Source of the DNA: Methylobacterium sp. J-026
GTDB taxonomy: Bacteria; Pseudomonadota; Alphaproteobacteria; Rhizobiales; Beijerinckiaceae
DNA: 48,534 nt
Assembly: GCF_022829585.1 (NCBI RefSeq)
Contig: NZ_JAKSYC010000128.1
Coordinates: 1-48,534, forward strand
Direction of reading: 5' to 3'
The notes beneath the pieces were generated by a model. It had not been told where the DNA came from. It saw only the letters and a program-made list of their open reading frames with translations, and ran no database searches. This document shows, piece by piece, positions 26,353-35,886 of this stretch; the first letter of the stretch is position 1; each line of letters starts with the position of its first letter. A program made the position numbers and the translations under genes.

Positions 26353-27092
26353 CCGCCCGACTGATCGCCGAACTGGCCGCCCGGGTCCCCGACGCCCTCG
26401 CGGCCTACCGGGACGGCGTCGCGGCCGGCCCCGGCGGCCCGGCGGCGACGCCGCTCCGCGCCCTGCGCGATCCCGGCGTGTTCGACGCGACCCTCGCGGC
26501 CTTCGCGGCGGGGCTCGGCCCGGATGCGGGCCGCGACCGGCGCGTCCTGGTCTCGTACTGGAGCCAGTTCTACCTCGCGGCCCTCGCGACCCCGGCGCTG
26601 ACCGCCCTGGTGCGCCTCGGCCGGCCGCTACCGCTCGCCTTCGACGCCGTGAGCCTCGAATGCGACGGGGCCGGCCGGCCCTGCCGCTTCCGCCTCCCCG
26701 CGGACGCGCCCGGCCGCACAGCCTGCCCGGCCCCCGGCCTCGCCGGGCTGGTGGAGGCGCACCTGCGCCCCTTCGTGGACCTGTGCCACACCCGGTGCGG
26801 GATCGCCCCGCGGATCCTGTGGGGCAACGCCGCAGTGATCCTCGACCACGTCGCCCGGGAACTCGGCGCCCCGGAGGCCTCGTCCTGTGACGACGTCGCG
26901 TCCGGCCTCGGATGGCGCGGCGGGCCGGGCTGCTCTATGAGCCCCCTGGCCCAGGCGCTCTGCCCGGGGGATTCGGGCTGCCGGCGCCGGCGTGTCTGCT
27001 GCCTGCGCCACCGCCTGCCGGGGGTGCCGTCCTGCGGCGCGCTCTGCCCCGTCGACTGCGCCGCGAAACGCCGATCCGAGCCGCGATGCTGA
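26349..27092 (+). CDS. FhuF-like ferric-siderophore reductase
   Basis: The 247-residue cytoplasmic protein has a helical N-terminus (RVLVSYWSQFYLAALATPALTALV) and a C-terminal cysteine cluster: VCCLRHRLPGVPSCGALC followed by PVDC. FhuF proteins bind a [2Fe-2S] cluster through CC-x10-C-x2-C; here the last spacing is x3 with an additional Cys two residues after Pro-Val, so ligand choice may differ. Another Cys-rich stretch (RTACPAPGL, DLCHTRCG, GCSMSPLAQALCPGDSGC) precedes it. The reductase would release Fe from a ferric siderophore. Starts overlap on both sides: ATGA with the MFS gene, and a seven-base overlap with the ABC gene. Confidence 0.82.
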   Translation: MTARLIAELAARVPDALAAYRDGVAAGPGGPAATPLRALRDPGVFDATLAAFAAGLGPDAGRDRRVLVSYWSQFYLAALATPALTALVRLGRPLPLAFDAVSLECDGAGRPCRFRLPADAPGRTACPAPGLAGLVEAHLRPFVDLCHTRCGIAPRILWGNAAVILDHVARELGAPEASSCDDVASGLGWRGGPGCSMSPLAQALCPGDSGCRRRRVCCLRHRLPGVPSCGALCPVDCAAKRRSEPRC

Positions 27093-28816
27093 AGGCCTTC
27101 CTCGCCTATTACCGGCCGCACCGGACCCTGTTCCTGGTCGATTTCGGCTGCGCCGTGCTGTCCGGCCTGCTGGAGCTCGGCTTCCCCATCGCCGTGAAGG
27201 GCTTCATCGATTCCCTGCTGCCCCGGCAGGATTGGGGGCTGATCGTGCTCGCGGCCGCCGGGCTCGCGCTGATCTACGTGGCCAATGCCGGGCTGATGGT
27301 GGTGGTCACCTACTGGGGCCACGTGCTCGGCATCAACATCGAGACGACGATGCGGGAACGGGCCTTCGACCACCTGCAGAAGCTGTCCTTCCGCTTCTAT
27401 GACGCCCAGAAGACCGGCCACCTCGTCGCCCGGGTGACCAAGGACCTGGAGGAGATCGGCGAGGTCGCCCATCACGGGCCCGAGGACCTGTTCATCGCGG
27501 TGATGACCCTGGCCGGCGCCTTCGCGCTGATGCTCATGGTCCACGCCCCGCTGGCCCTGATCACCGGGGCGATCCTGCCGGTGATCGCCTTCGTGTCGAT
27601 CCGCTACGGCGGCCGCATGACCCGCAACTGGCAGGCGCAGTACGGCCGGGTCGGCGCCTTCAACGCCCGGATCGAGGAGAATGTCGGCGGGATGCGGGTC
27701 GTCCAGGCCTTCGCCAACGAGGCCCACGAGCGCGCCCTGTTCGCCCGCGACAACGCCCGCTACCGGGACACCAAGCTCGAGGCCTACCGGCTCATGGCGG
27801 CGGGCCTGTCGATCAACTATCTCGGCCTGCGCCTCGTGCAGATCGCGGTGCTGCTCGGCGGCGCCGCCTTCGTGGTCCGGGGCGACCTGACGCCCGGCGG
27901 CTTCGTCGGCTTCCTGCTGCTCGTCGGGGTGTTCTACCGGCCGCTGGAGAAGATCGGCGCGGTGGTCGAGACTTATCCGAAGGGCGTCGCGGGCTTCCGC
28001 CGCTACCAGGCGCTGCTGGCCACCGAACCCGACATCACCGACCGGCCGGGCGCCCGCGCGGTGGAGGCCTTGCGCGGCGACATCCGCTTCGCGGGGGTCG
28101 GCTTCGGCTACGGCCCCGGCCGGCCGGTCTTCACCGGCCTCGACCTCGCGGTGGCGGCCGGGGAGACGGTGGCGTTCGTCGGGCCCTCGGGCGTCGGCAA
28201 GACCACGCTCTGCGCCCTGCTGCCGCGCTTCTACGAGGTCGAGTCCGGCCGGATCACGATCGACGGGATCGACATCCGCGATCTGACGCTGGCTTCCCTG
28301 CGCCGCCAGATCGGCATCGTGCAGCAGGACGTGTTCCTGTTCGCCGGGACGATCCGGGAGAACATCGCCTACGGCCGCCTCGACGCCACGGAGGCGGAGA
28401 TCGACGCCGCCGCCCGGCGCGCCCGGCTCGGATCGATGATCGACGCCCTGCCCGAGGGGCTCGGCACGGTGGTGGGCGAGCGCGGGGTGCGGCTGTCGGG
28501 CGGCCAGAAGCAGCGCATCGCCATCGCCCGGGTGTTCCTGAAGAACCCGCCGATCCTGATCCTCGACGAGGCGACCTCGGCGCTGGACACGCAGACCGAG
28601 CGGGAGATCCAGCGGGCGCTGGCCGATCTGGCCAGCGGGCGCACGACCCTGGTGATCGCCCACCGCCTCGCCACGATCCGGGACGCCGACCGGATCGTGG
28701 TGCTGGGGGCGGGGGGCGTCGTCGAACAGGGCCGGCACGCGGCGCTGCTGGCCGCGGACGGCCCCTATGGCCGCCTGCATGCGGCCCAGTTCGGGGGCGT
28801 CCGCGCGGCGGAGTGA
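27086..28816 (+). CDS. ABC-type exporter, fused membrane and ATPase domains
   Basis: The 576-residue half-transporter starts at ATG 27086 (MLKAFLAYYRPHRTLFLVDF). Six membrane helices span about 1-320. The ATPase domain follows: Walker A GPSGVGKTT near 366, Q-loop QQDVFLF, signature LSGGQKQR near 470, Walker B LILDEATSALD near 493, and H-loop VIAHRLATI. This is the MsbA/multidrug-lipid exporter type and would work as a homodimer. In this operon it likely exports a siderophore or returns the desferri form. A hairpin at 28856-28888 follows the gene. Confidence 0.92.
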   Translation: MLKAFLAYYRPHRTLFLVDFGCAVLSGLLELGFPIAVKGFIDSLLPRQDWGLIVLAAAGLALIYVANAGLMVVVTYWGHVLGINIETTMRERAFDHLQKLSFRFYDAQKTGHLVARVTKDLEEIGEVAHHGPEDLFIAVMTLAGAFALMLMVHAPLALITGAILPVIAFVSIRYGGRMTRNWQAQYGRVGAFNARIEENVGGMRVVQAFANEAHERALFARDNARYRDTKLEAYRLMAAGLSINYLGLRLVQIAVLLGGAAFVVRGDLTPGGFVGFLLLVGVFYRPLEKIGAVVETYPKGVAGFRRYQALLATEPDITDRPGARAVEALRGDIRFAGVGFGYGPGRPVFTGLDLAVAAGETVAFVGPSGVGKTTLCALLPRFYEVESGRITIDGIDIRDLTLASLRRQIGIVQQDVFLFAGTIRENIAYGRLDATEAEIDAAARRARLGSMIDALPEGLGTVVGERGVRLSGGQKQRIAIARVFLKNPPILILDEATSALDTQTEREIQRALADLASGRTTLVIAHRLATIRDADRIVVLGAGGVVEQGRHAALLAADGPYGRLHAAQFGGVRAAE

Positions 28817-28852
28817 GGCCGCCGGCCGCCGCGGCGGCCCACCCGCCCCGAC

Positions 28853-28888
28853 AAAAAAGCCCGCCGCGGCACGGGCCGGGCGGGCTTT
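28853..28888 (-). terminator. Intrinsic terminator, possibly bidirectional
   Basis: AAAGCCCGCC (28856-28865) pairs perfectly with GGCGGGCTTT (28879-28888). On the minus strand the stem is followed by a run of six T residues (complement of 28853-28858), making a good terminator for the SMP-30/fucP unit, which ends at 29009. On the plus strand only three T residues follow, so it is weaker for the ABC operon. Confidence 0.8.
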
Positions 28889-29008
28889 GAGGTGATCTCG
28901 TCTCGGAGACCTTCTTCGTAGAGACCGAACCGGGGCGATGCATCCTCTATCCGGGTGAGGCCGGCACACGATCCTGCGACCGCACGCGCGATCCGGGCCG
29001 CGGCGCTC

Positions 29009-29872
29009 TCAGCCCCCGAAGGCGCGGGGCGGCAGGCCCCGGACGCCGACGTCGAGTTCGAACAGGGCCCCGGCCTCCGGCACGGACTCGGCGCCCCGGG
29101 ACGCCGAGGTGACGAACAGGCGGTCGAGCCCGTCGCCCGCGAAGGCGCAGCTTGTGATGTTGGGGGCGGGGAGGGGGATCGCACGGATCAGGCGCCCGTC
29201 CGGATCCACCCGGCTCAGCCGGCCGCCGCCCCAATGGGCGATCCAGAGGCAGCCCTCCTCATCCGTGGTCATCCCGTCGGGCCAGCCCCAATCCTCCGGG
29301 AAGCGCAGGAAGGCCCGCTTGCCCGAGAGCGTCCCGTCCGCGGCGAGGTCGAAGGCGTAGACCGTCCGGGCGGCGCTGTCGCTGTGGAAGATGATCCGGC
29401 CGTCGAGGCTGAAGGTCGGCCCGTTGGCGACGCCGTAATCGCCGTCCATCCGCTGCCAGGTCAGGTCGGGGTCGAGCCGGTGCAGGGACCCCGAGACCGC
29501 GGTCTCGGCCTGGTGCATGCTCCCGGCCCAGATCCGGCCGGCGAAATCGACCTTGGCGTCGTTCAGGCGGTTGTCCGGATGGTCCGGCTCGGGGTCGCCG
29601 ATCGACGTGAGCCGGCCGGATTCCAGGTCGAAGGTCGCGAAGCCGCTCTTCAACCCGACGATGAAGTCCCGCCGTCCGGCCTGGGGGATGATCCAGCCCA
29701 GCGGCTCCGGGAACGGGCGCGTGCCGGTCCCGCCGCCGGCGAGGTCGAGCCAGTTCAGGGCCGGCGCCTCGATGTCGACCCAGAACAGCCGCGCCCGCTC
29801 CGGCACCCAGATGGGCCCCTCGCCCAGCCGGTCGCGCCCGGCGCGGGGGACGATGCGGATGTTCGGATCCAT
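29009..29872 (-). CDS. SMP-30/gluconolactonase-family sugar lactonase
   Basis: The 287-residue six-bladed propeller hydrolyses an aldonolactone. Metal and catalytic landmarks of SMP-30/LRE proteins are present: E18 in RLGEGPIW, the Asn of DNRLNDAKVD, the Asn of YGVANGPTFS and the Asp of GWPDGMTTDEEG. These would bind the divalent metal. It lies 16 bases downstream of the FucP-type permease, on the minus strand, in a locus for oxidative sugar breakdown. The likely substrate is L-arabino-1,4-lactone (or D-galactonolactone), formed by the 1-dehydrogenase at 37715. Confidence 0.88.
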   Translation of the reverse strand: MDPNIRIVPRAGRDRLGEGPIWVPERARLFWVDIEAPALNWLDLAGGGTGTRPFPEPLGWIIPQAGRRDFIVGLKSGFATFDLESGRLTSIGDPEPDHPDNRLNDAKVDFAGRIWAGSMHQAETAVSGSLHRLDPDLTWQRMDGDYGVANGPTFSLDGRIIFHSDSAARTVYAFDLAADGTLSGKRAFLRFPEDWGWPDGMTTDEEGCLWIAHWGGGRLSRVDPDGRLIRAIPLPAPNITSCAFAGDGLDRLFVTSASRGAESVPEAGALFELDVGVRGLPPRAFGG

Positions 29873-29888
29873 GGATTCCCCCTTCCGG

Positions 29889-31193
29889 TCAGGCCGACGG
29901 GGCGGGGCCGGGCCGGCAGCCCCACAGGGCGTAGGCCAGGACGTAGAGTTCGCAGGCGGCCGTGATCAGGAAGGAGCGCTGCAGCCCGAACCGGTCCGCC
30001 GCCCAGCCCTGCACCACCACCAGGGCTCCGCCCGCGATCGCCATGATCAGCAGCCCGGCCCCCGCCTCGGTGAGCGGCGCTAGGCCGCGGATGCCCAGGG
30101 TGAAGATCGTCGGGAACATGATCGCGTGGAACAGCCCGACCGAGATCAGCGCCCACAGCGCCACCGGGCCGGTGGCGAAGGCCGCCACCAGCATCACCGC
30201 GCAGGCGCCGACCGCCGCCGCGGCCAGCACGGTCTCGGCCGGCCGGCTCTGCATCAGGTAGCTGCCGGCGAAGCGGCCGACCATCATCCCGCCCCAGAGC
30301 AGGAACAGGTAGCGCGACGCCTGGGCGTGGGTCAGGTCGCCGATCTCCGGCTGCGACGCGAAGCTGATGAACAGGTTCGACACCCCGATCTCGGCGATCA
30401 GGTAGATGAAGATCGCCGGCACGCCGAGCACGAGGTTGCGGTGGCGCCAGAGCGATCGGCCGGCGCGCGCGGCCCCGGCGGCCCGGCGGGCGGTGCCGCC
30501 GTCCCCCATGGCGGGGAGCGGGAAGCGGGCGATCACCACGGCGAGCCCGATCAGGATCGCCGCCACGATCAGGTAGGGGAGCTGCACCGACTGCGCGTCC
30601 GCCAGGCGCTCGGCGGGGGTCAGGACGGTGCCCGCCGCGGCGTTGCCCGAGGTCGAGCGGCCGAGGATCAGGTAGCCGCCGAACAGCGGCGCCAGGGTGG
30701 TGCCGAGGGAATTGAAGGCCTGGACGAGGTTCAGCCGCGCCGGGGCGCTCTCCGGAGGGCCGACCACCGCCACGTAGGGGTTGGCGGCGACCTGGAGCAG
30801 GGTGATGCCGCTCGCGATCACGAACAGAGCCGTGAGCGTGATCGCGAAGGAGACCCGGTGGGACGCCAGCACCATGCCGAGGGTGCCGGCCGCCATGATG
30901 CCGAGGCCGATCACCAGGGCGCGCTGATAGCCGACGCGGGCGATCAGCGCCGCCGCGGGCATCGAGGCGACGAAATAGGCGATGAACCAGACCGACTCGA
31001 TCAGCGTGGTCTGGGTGTAGTCGAGGTCGAACACGCTGCGCAGGTGTGGCAGCAGGGTGTTGTTGATGACCGTGATGAAGCCCCACATGAAGAACAGGCT
31101 GGCCAGCAGCGACAGGGCCGGGCGGGCGCTCACCTGCTCCTGCGCGCCGGTCCCGGCTGCAGCCGGCCCGGCGCTCGCGATGGGTGCTGCCAT
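29889..31193 (-). CDS. FucP-type sugar:proton symporter (MFS)
   Basis: The 434-residue, 12-helix permease has the FucP-family signature: SLLASLFFMWGFITVINNTLLPHL, then FDLDYTQTTLIESVWFIAYFV, LLQVAANPYVAVVG and NLVQAFNSLGTTLAPLFG. FucP itself carries L-fucose, L-galactose and D-arabinose; relatives carry glucose/galactose. The start at ATG 31193 has GAGAGGA eight bases upstream; the open frame to 31265 would add 24 basic residues. It heads a two-gene unit with the SMP-30 lactonase and has a TTGTCCGAGTA motif (31266-31276) upstream. The sugar imported is probably L-arabinose or D-galactose, from the neighbouring enzymes. Confidence 0.88.
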   Translation of the reverse strand: MAAPIASAGPAAAGTGAQEQVSARPALSLLASLFFMWGFITVINNTLLPHLRSVFDLDYTQTTLIESVWFIAYFVASMPAAALIARVGYQRALVIGLGIMAAGTLGMVLASHRVSFAITLTALFVIASGITLLQVAANPYVAVVGPPESAPARLNLVQAFNSLGTTLAPLFGGYLILGRSTSGNAAAGTVLTPAERLADAQSVQLPYLIVAAILIGLAVVIARFPLPAMGDGGTARRAAGAARAGRSLWRHRNLVLGVPAIFIYLIAEIGVSNLFISFASQPEIGDLTHAQASRYLFLLWGGMMVGRFAGSYLMQSRPAETVLAAAAVGACAVMLVAAFATGPVALWALISVGLFHAIMFPTIFTLGIRGLAPLTEAGAGLLIMAIAGGALVVVQGWAADRFGLQRSFLITAACELYVLAYALWGCRPGPAPSA

Positions 31194-31265
31194 CGAGCGG
31201 TTCCTCTCTCGGCGGGCCGCCTTACCCCGGGCCCGCTTGCCCAGAGCCAGCTTGGCTCCGCTCAT

Positions 31266-31276
31266 TTGTCCGAGTA
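31266..31276. promoter_or_regulatory. Candidate GntR operator, copy a (fucP side)
   Basis: TTGTCCGAGTA, within ATTTGTCCGAGTATC. It is one of four related sites (others at 31816, 35808 and 35887), 73 bases upstream of the fucP-like start. Confidence 0.45.
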
Positions 31277-31815
31277 TCGCTCGGTGTCGCGGGCGTCAAC
31301 CGGGACAGCGCCGACGCGCCCGACCATCGCAGCGGCGGGCGAGACCTGGACGGGGCGATGCGGCATCCTCAGCCTGCCCCGGCAGCGACACCCCGCAAGT
31401 CTCGGGCTGGATTGCCCCGCATCGTATCGGTCGCAGGCCCATCGAGGCTCGTCACCGGAGGCCTCGGCATGCGCGGCCCCACCACCCGTGCGGTCACCGA
31501 TGGTCCTCTCGTCGGCGCGGCCGGCTACGATACCTCCGGCCTCAGGGTTGTACGATGGCCGGTACGAGGCCCGAGATCCGGATGCCATGAAGCAGATCTC
31601 TTCCGCGGTCTTGCAGGAACCGGGCAATCGCTCCAGCGACGCCCGCACCGATCGGATCCTGGCCTTCAGCAAGACCGACTGAGAGAGGGCCCGGCGGCTC
31701 GGGACGCGCAGCGGGGCGCGACCGCCATATTGAGAAAAGCCCTGACCGGCCCGTCGCGGCGGAGAGCGCCAACGGCGACGTTGCGGTCAGTCGGGCGCCG
31801 TGTTGTCCATTTGAT

Positions 31816-31826
31816 TTGTAGTAGTA
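31816..31826. promoter_or_regulatory. Candidate GntR operator, copy b (galM side)
   Basis: TTGTAGTAGTA, within ATTTGTAGTAGTATATG, 92 bases before the galM start. Copies a, b and d share ATTTGT, three bases, then AGTA. Confidence 0.45.
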
Positions 31827-31917
31827 TATGATCGGATTCGCGGAGATCAACCGCGGCCCCCGTCGCGAACCGGCGCATGATCGCCGGGACGGGGGATCCA
31901 CAACAGGGGAGGAAGCG

Positions 31918-33069
31918 ATGCGTGGAGTCGGACTCGTGGCCGTGTGCGCCGGTGTAGCCATCCCGGCCCTGGCTCAGGCCGGGGCGCCGTCCAGGACCGT
32001 GTTCGGCACGCTCCCGGACGGGCGGACGGTGGAGGAAGTGACGCTGACCAACGGGAAGGGGGTCACCGCCCGGATCCTCTCCTGGGGGGCGCTCCTGCGG
32101 TGTCTCGACGTGCCGGATCGCGCGGGCAAACCGGCGGACGTGGTGCTCGGCTACAACGACCTCGCCGGCTACCTGGCCAAGCCCAACTATTTCGGCGTGA
32201 GCGTCGGGCGCTACGCCAACCGCATCCGGGCGGGCCGCTTCACCCTGGACGGGCAGGCCTACACGCTGGCCACCAACGACGGCCCGAACGCCCTGCACGG
32301 CGGCGCGGCCGGCTTCGACAAGCGGCTCTGGACCATCACCGGCGTGACCGGCGGCGCGGCCCCGTCGGTCACCCTGCGCTACGTCAGCCCGGACGGCGAG
32401 GAGGGCTATCCCGGCACGCTGACGGCGACCGCCACCTACAGGCTGGACGACACGAACACCCTCACGGTCACCTACGAGGCCACCACCGACAAGCCGACGA
32501 TCGTCAACCTGACCAACCACAGCTTCTTCAACCTCGCGGGGGAGGGCTCGGGCCGGTCGATCCTGGACCAGACGCTGACCATCCCGGCGGAGCGCTACAC
32601 GCCGGTCGACGCCACCCTGATCCCCACCGGGGAGCACCTGCCGGTGGCGGGCACGCCCTTCGACTTCCGCACCCCCACGGTGATCGGCGCGCGCATCCGC
32701 GACGGCCGGGACGTCCAGATCGCCCGCGGGCGCGGCTACGACCACAACTGGGTGGTGACCGGCGCCCCCACCGCCGAGCCGCACCTCGTGGCGCGGGTGG
32801 AGGAACCGGGATCCGGCCGGGTGCTGGAGATTGCCAGCACCCAGCCGGGGGTGCAGTTTTACGCCGGAAACTTCCTCGATGCGACCGCGGTGGGCAAATC
32901 CGGCCTCGCCTACCGGCAGTCGGACGCCCTCGCCCTTGAGCCGGAACTCTTCCCCGACACGCCGAACCAGCCGGCCTTCGGGTCCGCCCGGCTCGACCCC
33001 GGCCAGACCTACCGGAACGTGATCACCTACCGCTTCTCGACCAGCCCCGCTCACCGGACCCGCCAATGA
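31918..33069 (+). CDS. galM: Exported aldose 1-epimerase (mutarotase)
   Basis: The 383-residue protein starts at ATG 31918 with GGGGAGGAAG upstream. A signal peptide ([21 protein letters not shown]) directs it to the periplasm. The GalM fold follows with [12 protein letters not shown], the catalytic His in [10 protein letters not shown], the TNHSFFNL motif, the YDHNWVV motif and the catalytic Glu in [15 protein letters not shown]. It interconverts alpha and beta anomers of aldoses such as galactose, arabinose or glucose; periplasmic mutarotation would feed the importer or the 1-dehydrogenase with the right anomer. Its stop overlaps the start of the dehydratase gene (ATGA), so it heads that operon. 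Confidence 0.92.
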   Translation: MRGVGLVAVCAGVAIPALAQAGAPSRTVFGTLPDGRTVEEVTLTNGKGVTARILSWGALLRCLDVPDRAGKPADVVLGYNDLAGYLAKPNYFGVSVGRYANRIRAGRFTLDGQAYTLATNDGPNALHGGAAGFDKRLWTITGVTGGAAPSVTLRYVSPDGEEGYPGTLTATATYRLDDTNTLTVTYEATTDKPTIVNLTNHSFFNLAGEGSGRSILDQTLTIPAERYTPVDATLIPTGEHLPVAGTPFDFRTPTVIGARIRDGRDVQIARGRGYDHNWVVTGAPTAEPHLVARVEEPGSGRVLEIASTQPGVQFYAGNFLDATAVGKSGLAYRQSDALALEPELFPDTPNQPAFGSARLDPGQTYRNVITYRFSTSPAHRTRQ

Positions 33070-34865
33070 CCGACCGACCGATTGCACGCCCCCTGCGCTC
33101 GCGCGCCTGGTTCGACAACCCCGACAACATCGACATGACGGCGCTCTACCTGGAGCGCTACCTGAACTTCGGCCTCAGCCTGGAGGAGCTGCGCTCGGGC
33201 AAGCCGATCATCGGCATCGCCCAGACCGGGTCCGACCTGTCGCCGTGCAATCGGCACCACCTCGTCCTCGCGGAGCGGATCCGCGAGGGCATCCGCGAGG
33301 CCGGCGGCATCGTGCTGGAATTCCCGGTCCACCCGATCCAGGAGACCGGCAAGCGGCCGACCGCGGGCCTCGACCGCAACCTCGCCTATCTCGGCCTCGT
33401 GGAGCTGCTCTACGGCTATCCGCTGGACGGGGTGGTGCTGACCACGGGCTGCGACAAGACCACCCCGGCCTGCCTGATGGCGGCCGCCACCGTGAACATC
33501 CCGGCCATCGCGCTCTCGGTGGGGCCGATGCTGAACGGCTGGTTCAAGGGCCAGCGCACCGGCTCCGGCACCATCGTGTGGCGGGCGCGCGAGATGCTGG
33601 CGGCGGGCGAGATCGACCACGAGGGCTTCATCAAGCTGGTCACCTCGTCGGCGCCCTCCACCGGCTTCTGCAACACGATGGGCACGGCCACGACCATGAA
33701 CACCCTCGCCGAGGCCCTGGGCATGATGCTGCCCGGCTCGGCGGCGATCCCCGCCCCCTACCGCGACCGGCAGGAGGTCGCCTACCTGACCGGCAAGCGC
33801 ATCGTCGCGATGGTGGCCGAGGACCTGAAGCCCTCCGAGATCCTGACCCGCGACGCCTTCCTCAACGCCATCGTGGTCAATTCGGCGATCGGCGGCTCGA
33901 CCAACGCGCCGATCCACCTGGCGGCGATCGCCCGGCACATGGGGGTCGAACTCGACATCGCCGACTGGCAGACCTACGGGCTCGACGTGCCGCTGCTCGT
34001 GAACCTGCAGCCGGCCGGCGCCTATCTCGGCGAGGATTACTACCGCGCCGGCAGCCTTCCGGCGGTGGTGGCGCAGCTCATGAGCCGCGGCCTGATCCGC
34101 GAGGGCGCCCTGACGGTGAACGGGCGCACCCTCGGCGAGAATTGCCGCGGCGCGACGATCGAGGACGCGGACGTGATCCGGCCGATCGACACCCCCCTGA
34201 TGGAATCGGCCGGCTTCCTGGTGCTGCGCGGCAACCTGTTCGAGGCCGCGGTGATGAAGACCAGCGTGATCGGGGAGGAGTTCCGCAACCGCTACCTGTC
34301 GAACCCGGAGGATCCGGACGCCTTCGAGGGTCCGGTCGTGGTGTTCGACGGGCCCGAGGATTACCACCACCGGATCGACGATCCGAGCCTCGGCATCACC
34401 GCGGAGACCCTGCTGGTGATGCGGGGCGCCGGGCCGGTGGGCTATCCCGGGGCCGCCGAGGTGGTGAACATGCGCCCGCCCGCGGATCTGATCCGGGCCG
34501 GAATCCACGCGCTGCCCTGCCTCGGCGACGGGCGCCAGTCCGGCACCTCGGCCTCGCCGTCGATCCTCAACGCCTCCCCGGAGGCGGCGGCCGGCGGCGG
34601 CCTCGCGCTGCTGCGGACCGGCGACCGGGTGCGGGTGGACCTGCGCCGCGGCACCGCCGACATGCTGGTCGACGCGGACGAACTCGCCCGCCGCCGCCGC
34701 GCCCTGGAGGAGGCCGGCGGCTACGCCTACCCGGCCTCGCAGACCCCCTGGCAGGCGATGCAGCGCGCCGCGGTGGGGCAGATGCATACGGGCGCGATCC
34801 TGGAGGGTGCCGAGCGCTTCCAGCGGATCGCGCAGACCAGCGGCCTGCCGCGCGACAACCACTGA
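33066..34865 (+). CDS. IlvD/Edd-family sugar-acid dehydratase, probably L-arabinonate dehydratase
   Basis: The 599-residue enzyme belongs to the dihydroxy-acid dehydratase/phosphogluconate dehydratase superfamily. Three cysteines for a [2Fe-2S] cluster are present: C61 (DLSPCNRHH), C129 ([11 protein letters not shown]) and C202 ([10 protein letters not shown]). The active-site serine region [19 protein letters not shown] is also seen. This cysteine pattern and the N-terminus match the arabinonate/xylonate dehydratase branch rather than IlvD. It would convert L-arabinonate to L-2-keto-3-deoxyarabinonate (or D-galactonate to the keto-deoxy acid). The start overlaps the galM stop by four bases. 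Downstream lies a convergent intergenic region rich in inverted repeats. Confidence 0.87.
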   Translation: MTDRPIARPLRSRAWFDNPDNIDMTALYLERYLNFGLSLEELRSGKPIIGIAQTGSDLSPCNRHHLVLAERIREGIREAGGIVLEFPVHPIQETGKRPTAGLDRNLAYLGLVELLYGYPLDGVVLTTGCDKTTPACLMAAATVNIPAIALSVGPMLNGWFKGQRTGSGTIVWRAREMLAAGEIDHEGFIKLVTSSAPSTGFCNTMGTATTMNTLAEALGMMLPGSAAIPAPYRDRQEVAYLTGKRIVAMVAEDLKPSEILTRDAFLNAIVVNSAIGGSTNAPIHLAAIARHMGVELDIADWQTYGLDVPLLVNLQPAGAYLGEDYYRAGSLPAVVAQLMSRGLIREGALTVNGRTLGENCRGATIEDADVIRPIDTPLMESAGFLVLRGNLFEAAVMKTSVIGEEFRNRYLSNPEDPDAFEGPVVVFDGPEDYHHRIDDPSLGITAETLLVMRGAGPVGYPGAAEVVNMRPPADLIRAGIHALPCLGDGRQSGTSASPSILNASPEAAAGGGLALLRTGDRVRVDLRRGTADMLVDADELARRRRALEEAGGYAYPASQTPWQAMQRAAVGQMHTGAILEGAERFQRIAQTSGLPRDNH

Positions 34866-35006
34866 TCGGATTCGAAAGGTCCGGGACCTTTCGCGGGTGC
34901 AGGGCGGAGCCCGCTGAGTTCGGGCGAAGCTCGATATCGGGGCCAAAGGACTCGGGTTTCTGCCCGATGCCCCGCCCAAGGGCTCGCCCTTTGGGATCCC
35001 GGACTC
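34866..35006. repeat. Inverted repeats in a convergent intergenic region
   Basis: 34873-34893 is a 10-1-10 palindrome (CGAAAGGTCC, G, GGACCTTTCG). A second imperfect one at 34975-34995 pairs CCCAAGGGC with GCCCTTTGGG. They lie between the dehydratase stop and the gntR stop, so they may terminate transcription from both sides, although no T-run follows. The first resembles the CGAAAG/CTTTCG arms of the repeat near mazG. Confidence 0.5.
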
Positions 35007-35747
35007 TTAAGGCCGCAGCGCCGTCTCGGTGTCGGCGAGGGCGAGGCGGACCAGATCGGTCATCGTCCCGCGGGCGGCCTCCGGGTCGCCCGCCACGATC
35101 GCCTCGTAGAGGACCCGGTGGTCGGGCATCGGATCCCGGGGCAGGCCCTGGCGGCGATGCTTGAAGATCGTCGTCCACGTCACGGCCGCCGCGATGGAAC
35201 TCGACAGGGCGATCAGCGGGCCGTTGCGGGCGGCCTCCAGGATCGCGGTGTGGAAGGCCTGGTCGGCGGCCCGGCCGGCCTCCGTCGTGAGGCCGTGGCG
35301 GCCCATCTCCTCGAGGGCATGGCCCATCCGGGCGATGTCGAGGCCCGAACGCCGGGCCGCGGCGAGCGCCGCCGCGGCCGGCTCGACGATCATCCGCAGC
35401 TCGAACAGGTCGCGGATGAAGGTCTCGCTCGGTTCCGACTCGAAGGCCCAGGCCAGGATATCGGGATCGAGCAGGTTCCAGCGGCTGCGCTGGCTCACCC
35501 GCGTCCCGGTGCGCGGGCGGCTCTCCACCAGCCCCTTGGCGCTCAGGATCCGGATCGCCTCGCGATAGGCGGTGCGCGAAACCTTGAGCTGCTCCGAGAA
35601 CTCGATCTCCCCGGGCAGCACGTCGCCCGGCGCGTAGCGCCCCGCCAGGATCGCCGCACCGAGGTCGCGCGCCACCGAGCCGTGGATGCGCCGCGAATCC
35701 GACGCGAGCGGGAGCCTGACATCCTCGTATCCGCGATCCTGTCTCAC
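35007..35747 (-). CDS. FadR-type GntR regulator of the sugar locus
   Basis: The 246-residue protein (from GTG 35747) has a winged helix-turn-helix (RRIHGSVARDLGAAILAGRY, GEIEFSEQLKVSRTAYREAI, SRPRTGTRVSQRSRW) and an FCD effector domain (RDLFELRMIVEPAAAALA, with MPDHRVLYEAIVAGDPEAA). The start at 35747 was chosen because GGAGG sits six bases upstream and it begins near the family N-terminus; the open frame runs to GTG 35831. It probably senses a sugar acid or keto-deoxy intermediate. Its promoter shares a 143-base divergent region with the semialdehyde dehydrogenase gene, carrying candidate operators c and d. Confidence 0.85.
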   Translation of the reverse strand: MRQDRGYEDVRLPLASDSRRIHGSVARDLGAAILAGRYAPGDVLPGEIEFSEQLKVSRTAYREAIRILSAKGLVESRPRTGTRVSQRSRWNLLDPDILAWAFESEPSETFIRDLFELRMIVEPAAAALAAARRSGLDIARMGHALEEMGRHGLTTEAGRAADQAFHTAILEAARNGPLIALSSSIAAAVTWTTIFKHRRQGLPRDPMPDHRVLYEAIVAGDPEAARGTMTDLVRLALADTETALRP

Positions 35748-35807
35748 CCACGGCCTCCGGTCCGAGCCACCGGGACGGGCCAGGAACGCCGGGATCGTAT
35801 CTGGAAG

Positions 35808-35818
35808 TTGTACGAGTG
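35808..35818. promoter_or_regulatory. Candidate GntR operator, copy c
   Basis: TTGTACGAGTG. The 14 bases 35808-35821 (TTGTAC, GA, GTGCAA) form a near-perfect inverted repeat, the best dyad symmetry of the four copies. It lies in the gntR promoter region, 61 bases upstream of the chosen start. Confidence 0.5.
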
Positions 35819-35886
35819 CAAGCGTCGACACCTATAAGCAAAGGGACTGGAACTCTTGCGGCCCAGAGGAATCTGATCTAGCCTAT

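Larger units (their letters stand above)
31194..31917. other. 724-base divergent region between fucP-like and galM genes
   Basis: I see no convincing gene. A 31-codon frame (31587-31682, MKQISSAVLQEPG) has no ribosome binding site. Two copies of the TTGTnnnAGTA motif lie at its edges (31266-31276 and 31816-31826), each within 100 bases of a start, consistent with two operators for one regulator. The middle 500 bases are unexplained and unusually long for a divergent promoter region. Confidence 0.55.

Noticed and set aside
26570..28969. 799-codon minus-strand open frame
   Set aside because: Antisense to the FhuF-like and ABC exporter genes, which have complete motifs.
31587..31682. 31-codon frame in the fucP-galM gap
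   Set aside because: No ribosome binding site, no recognisable family; too short to support.
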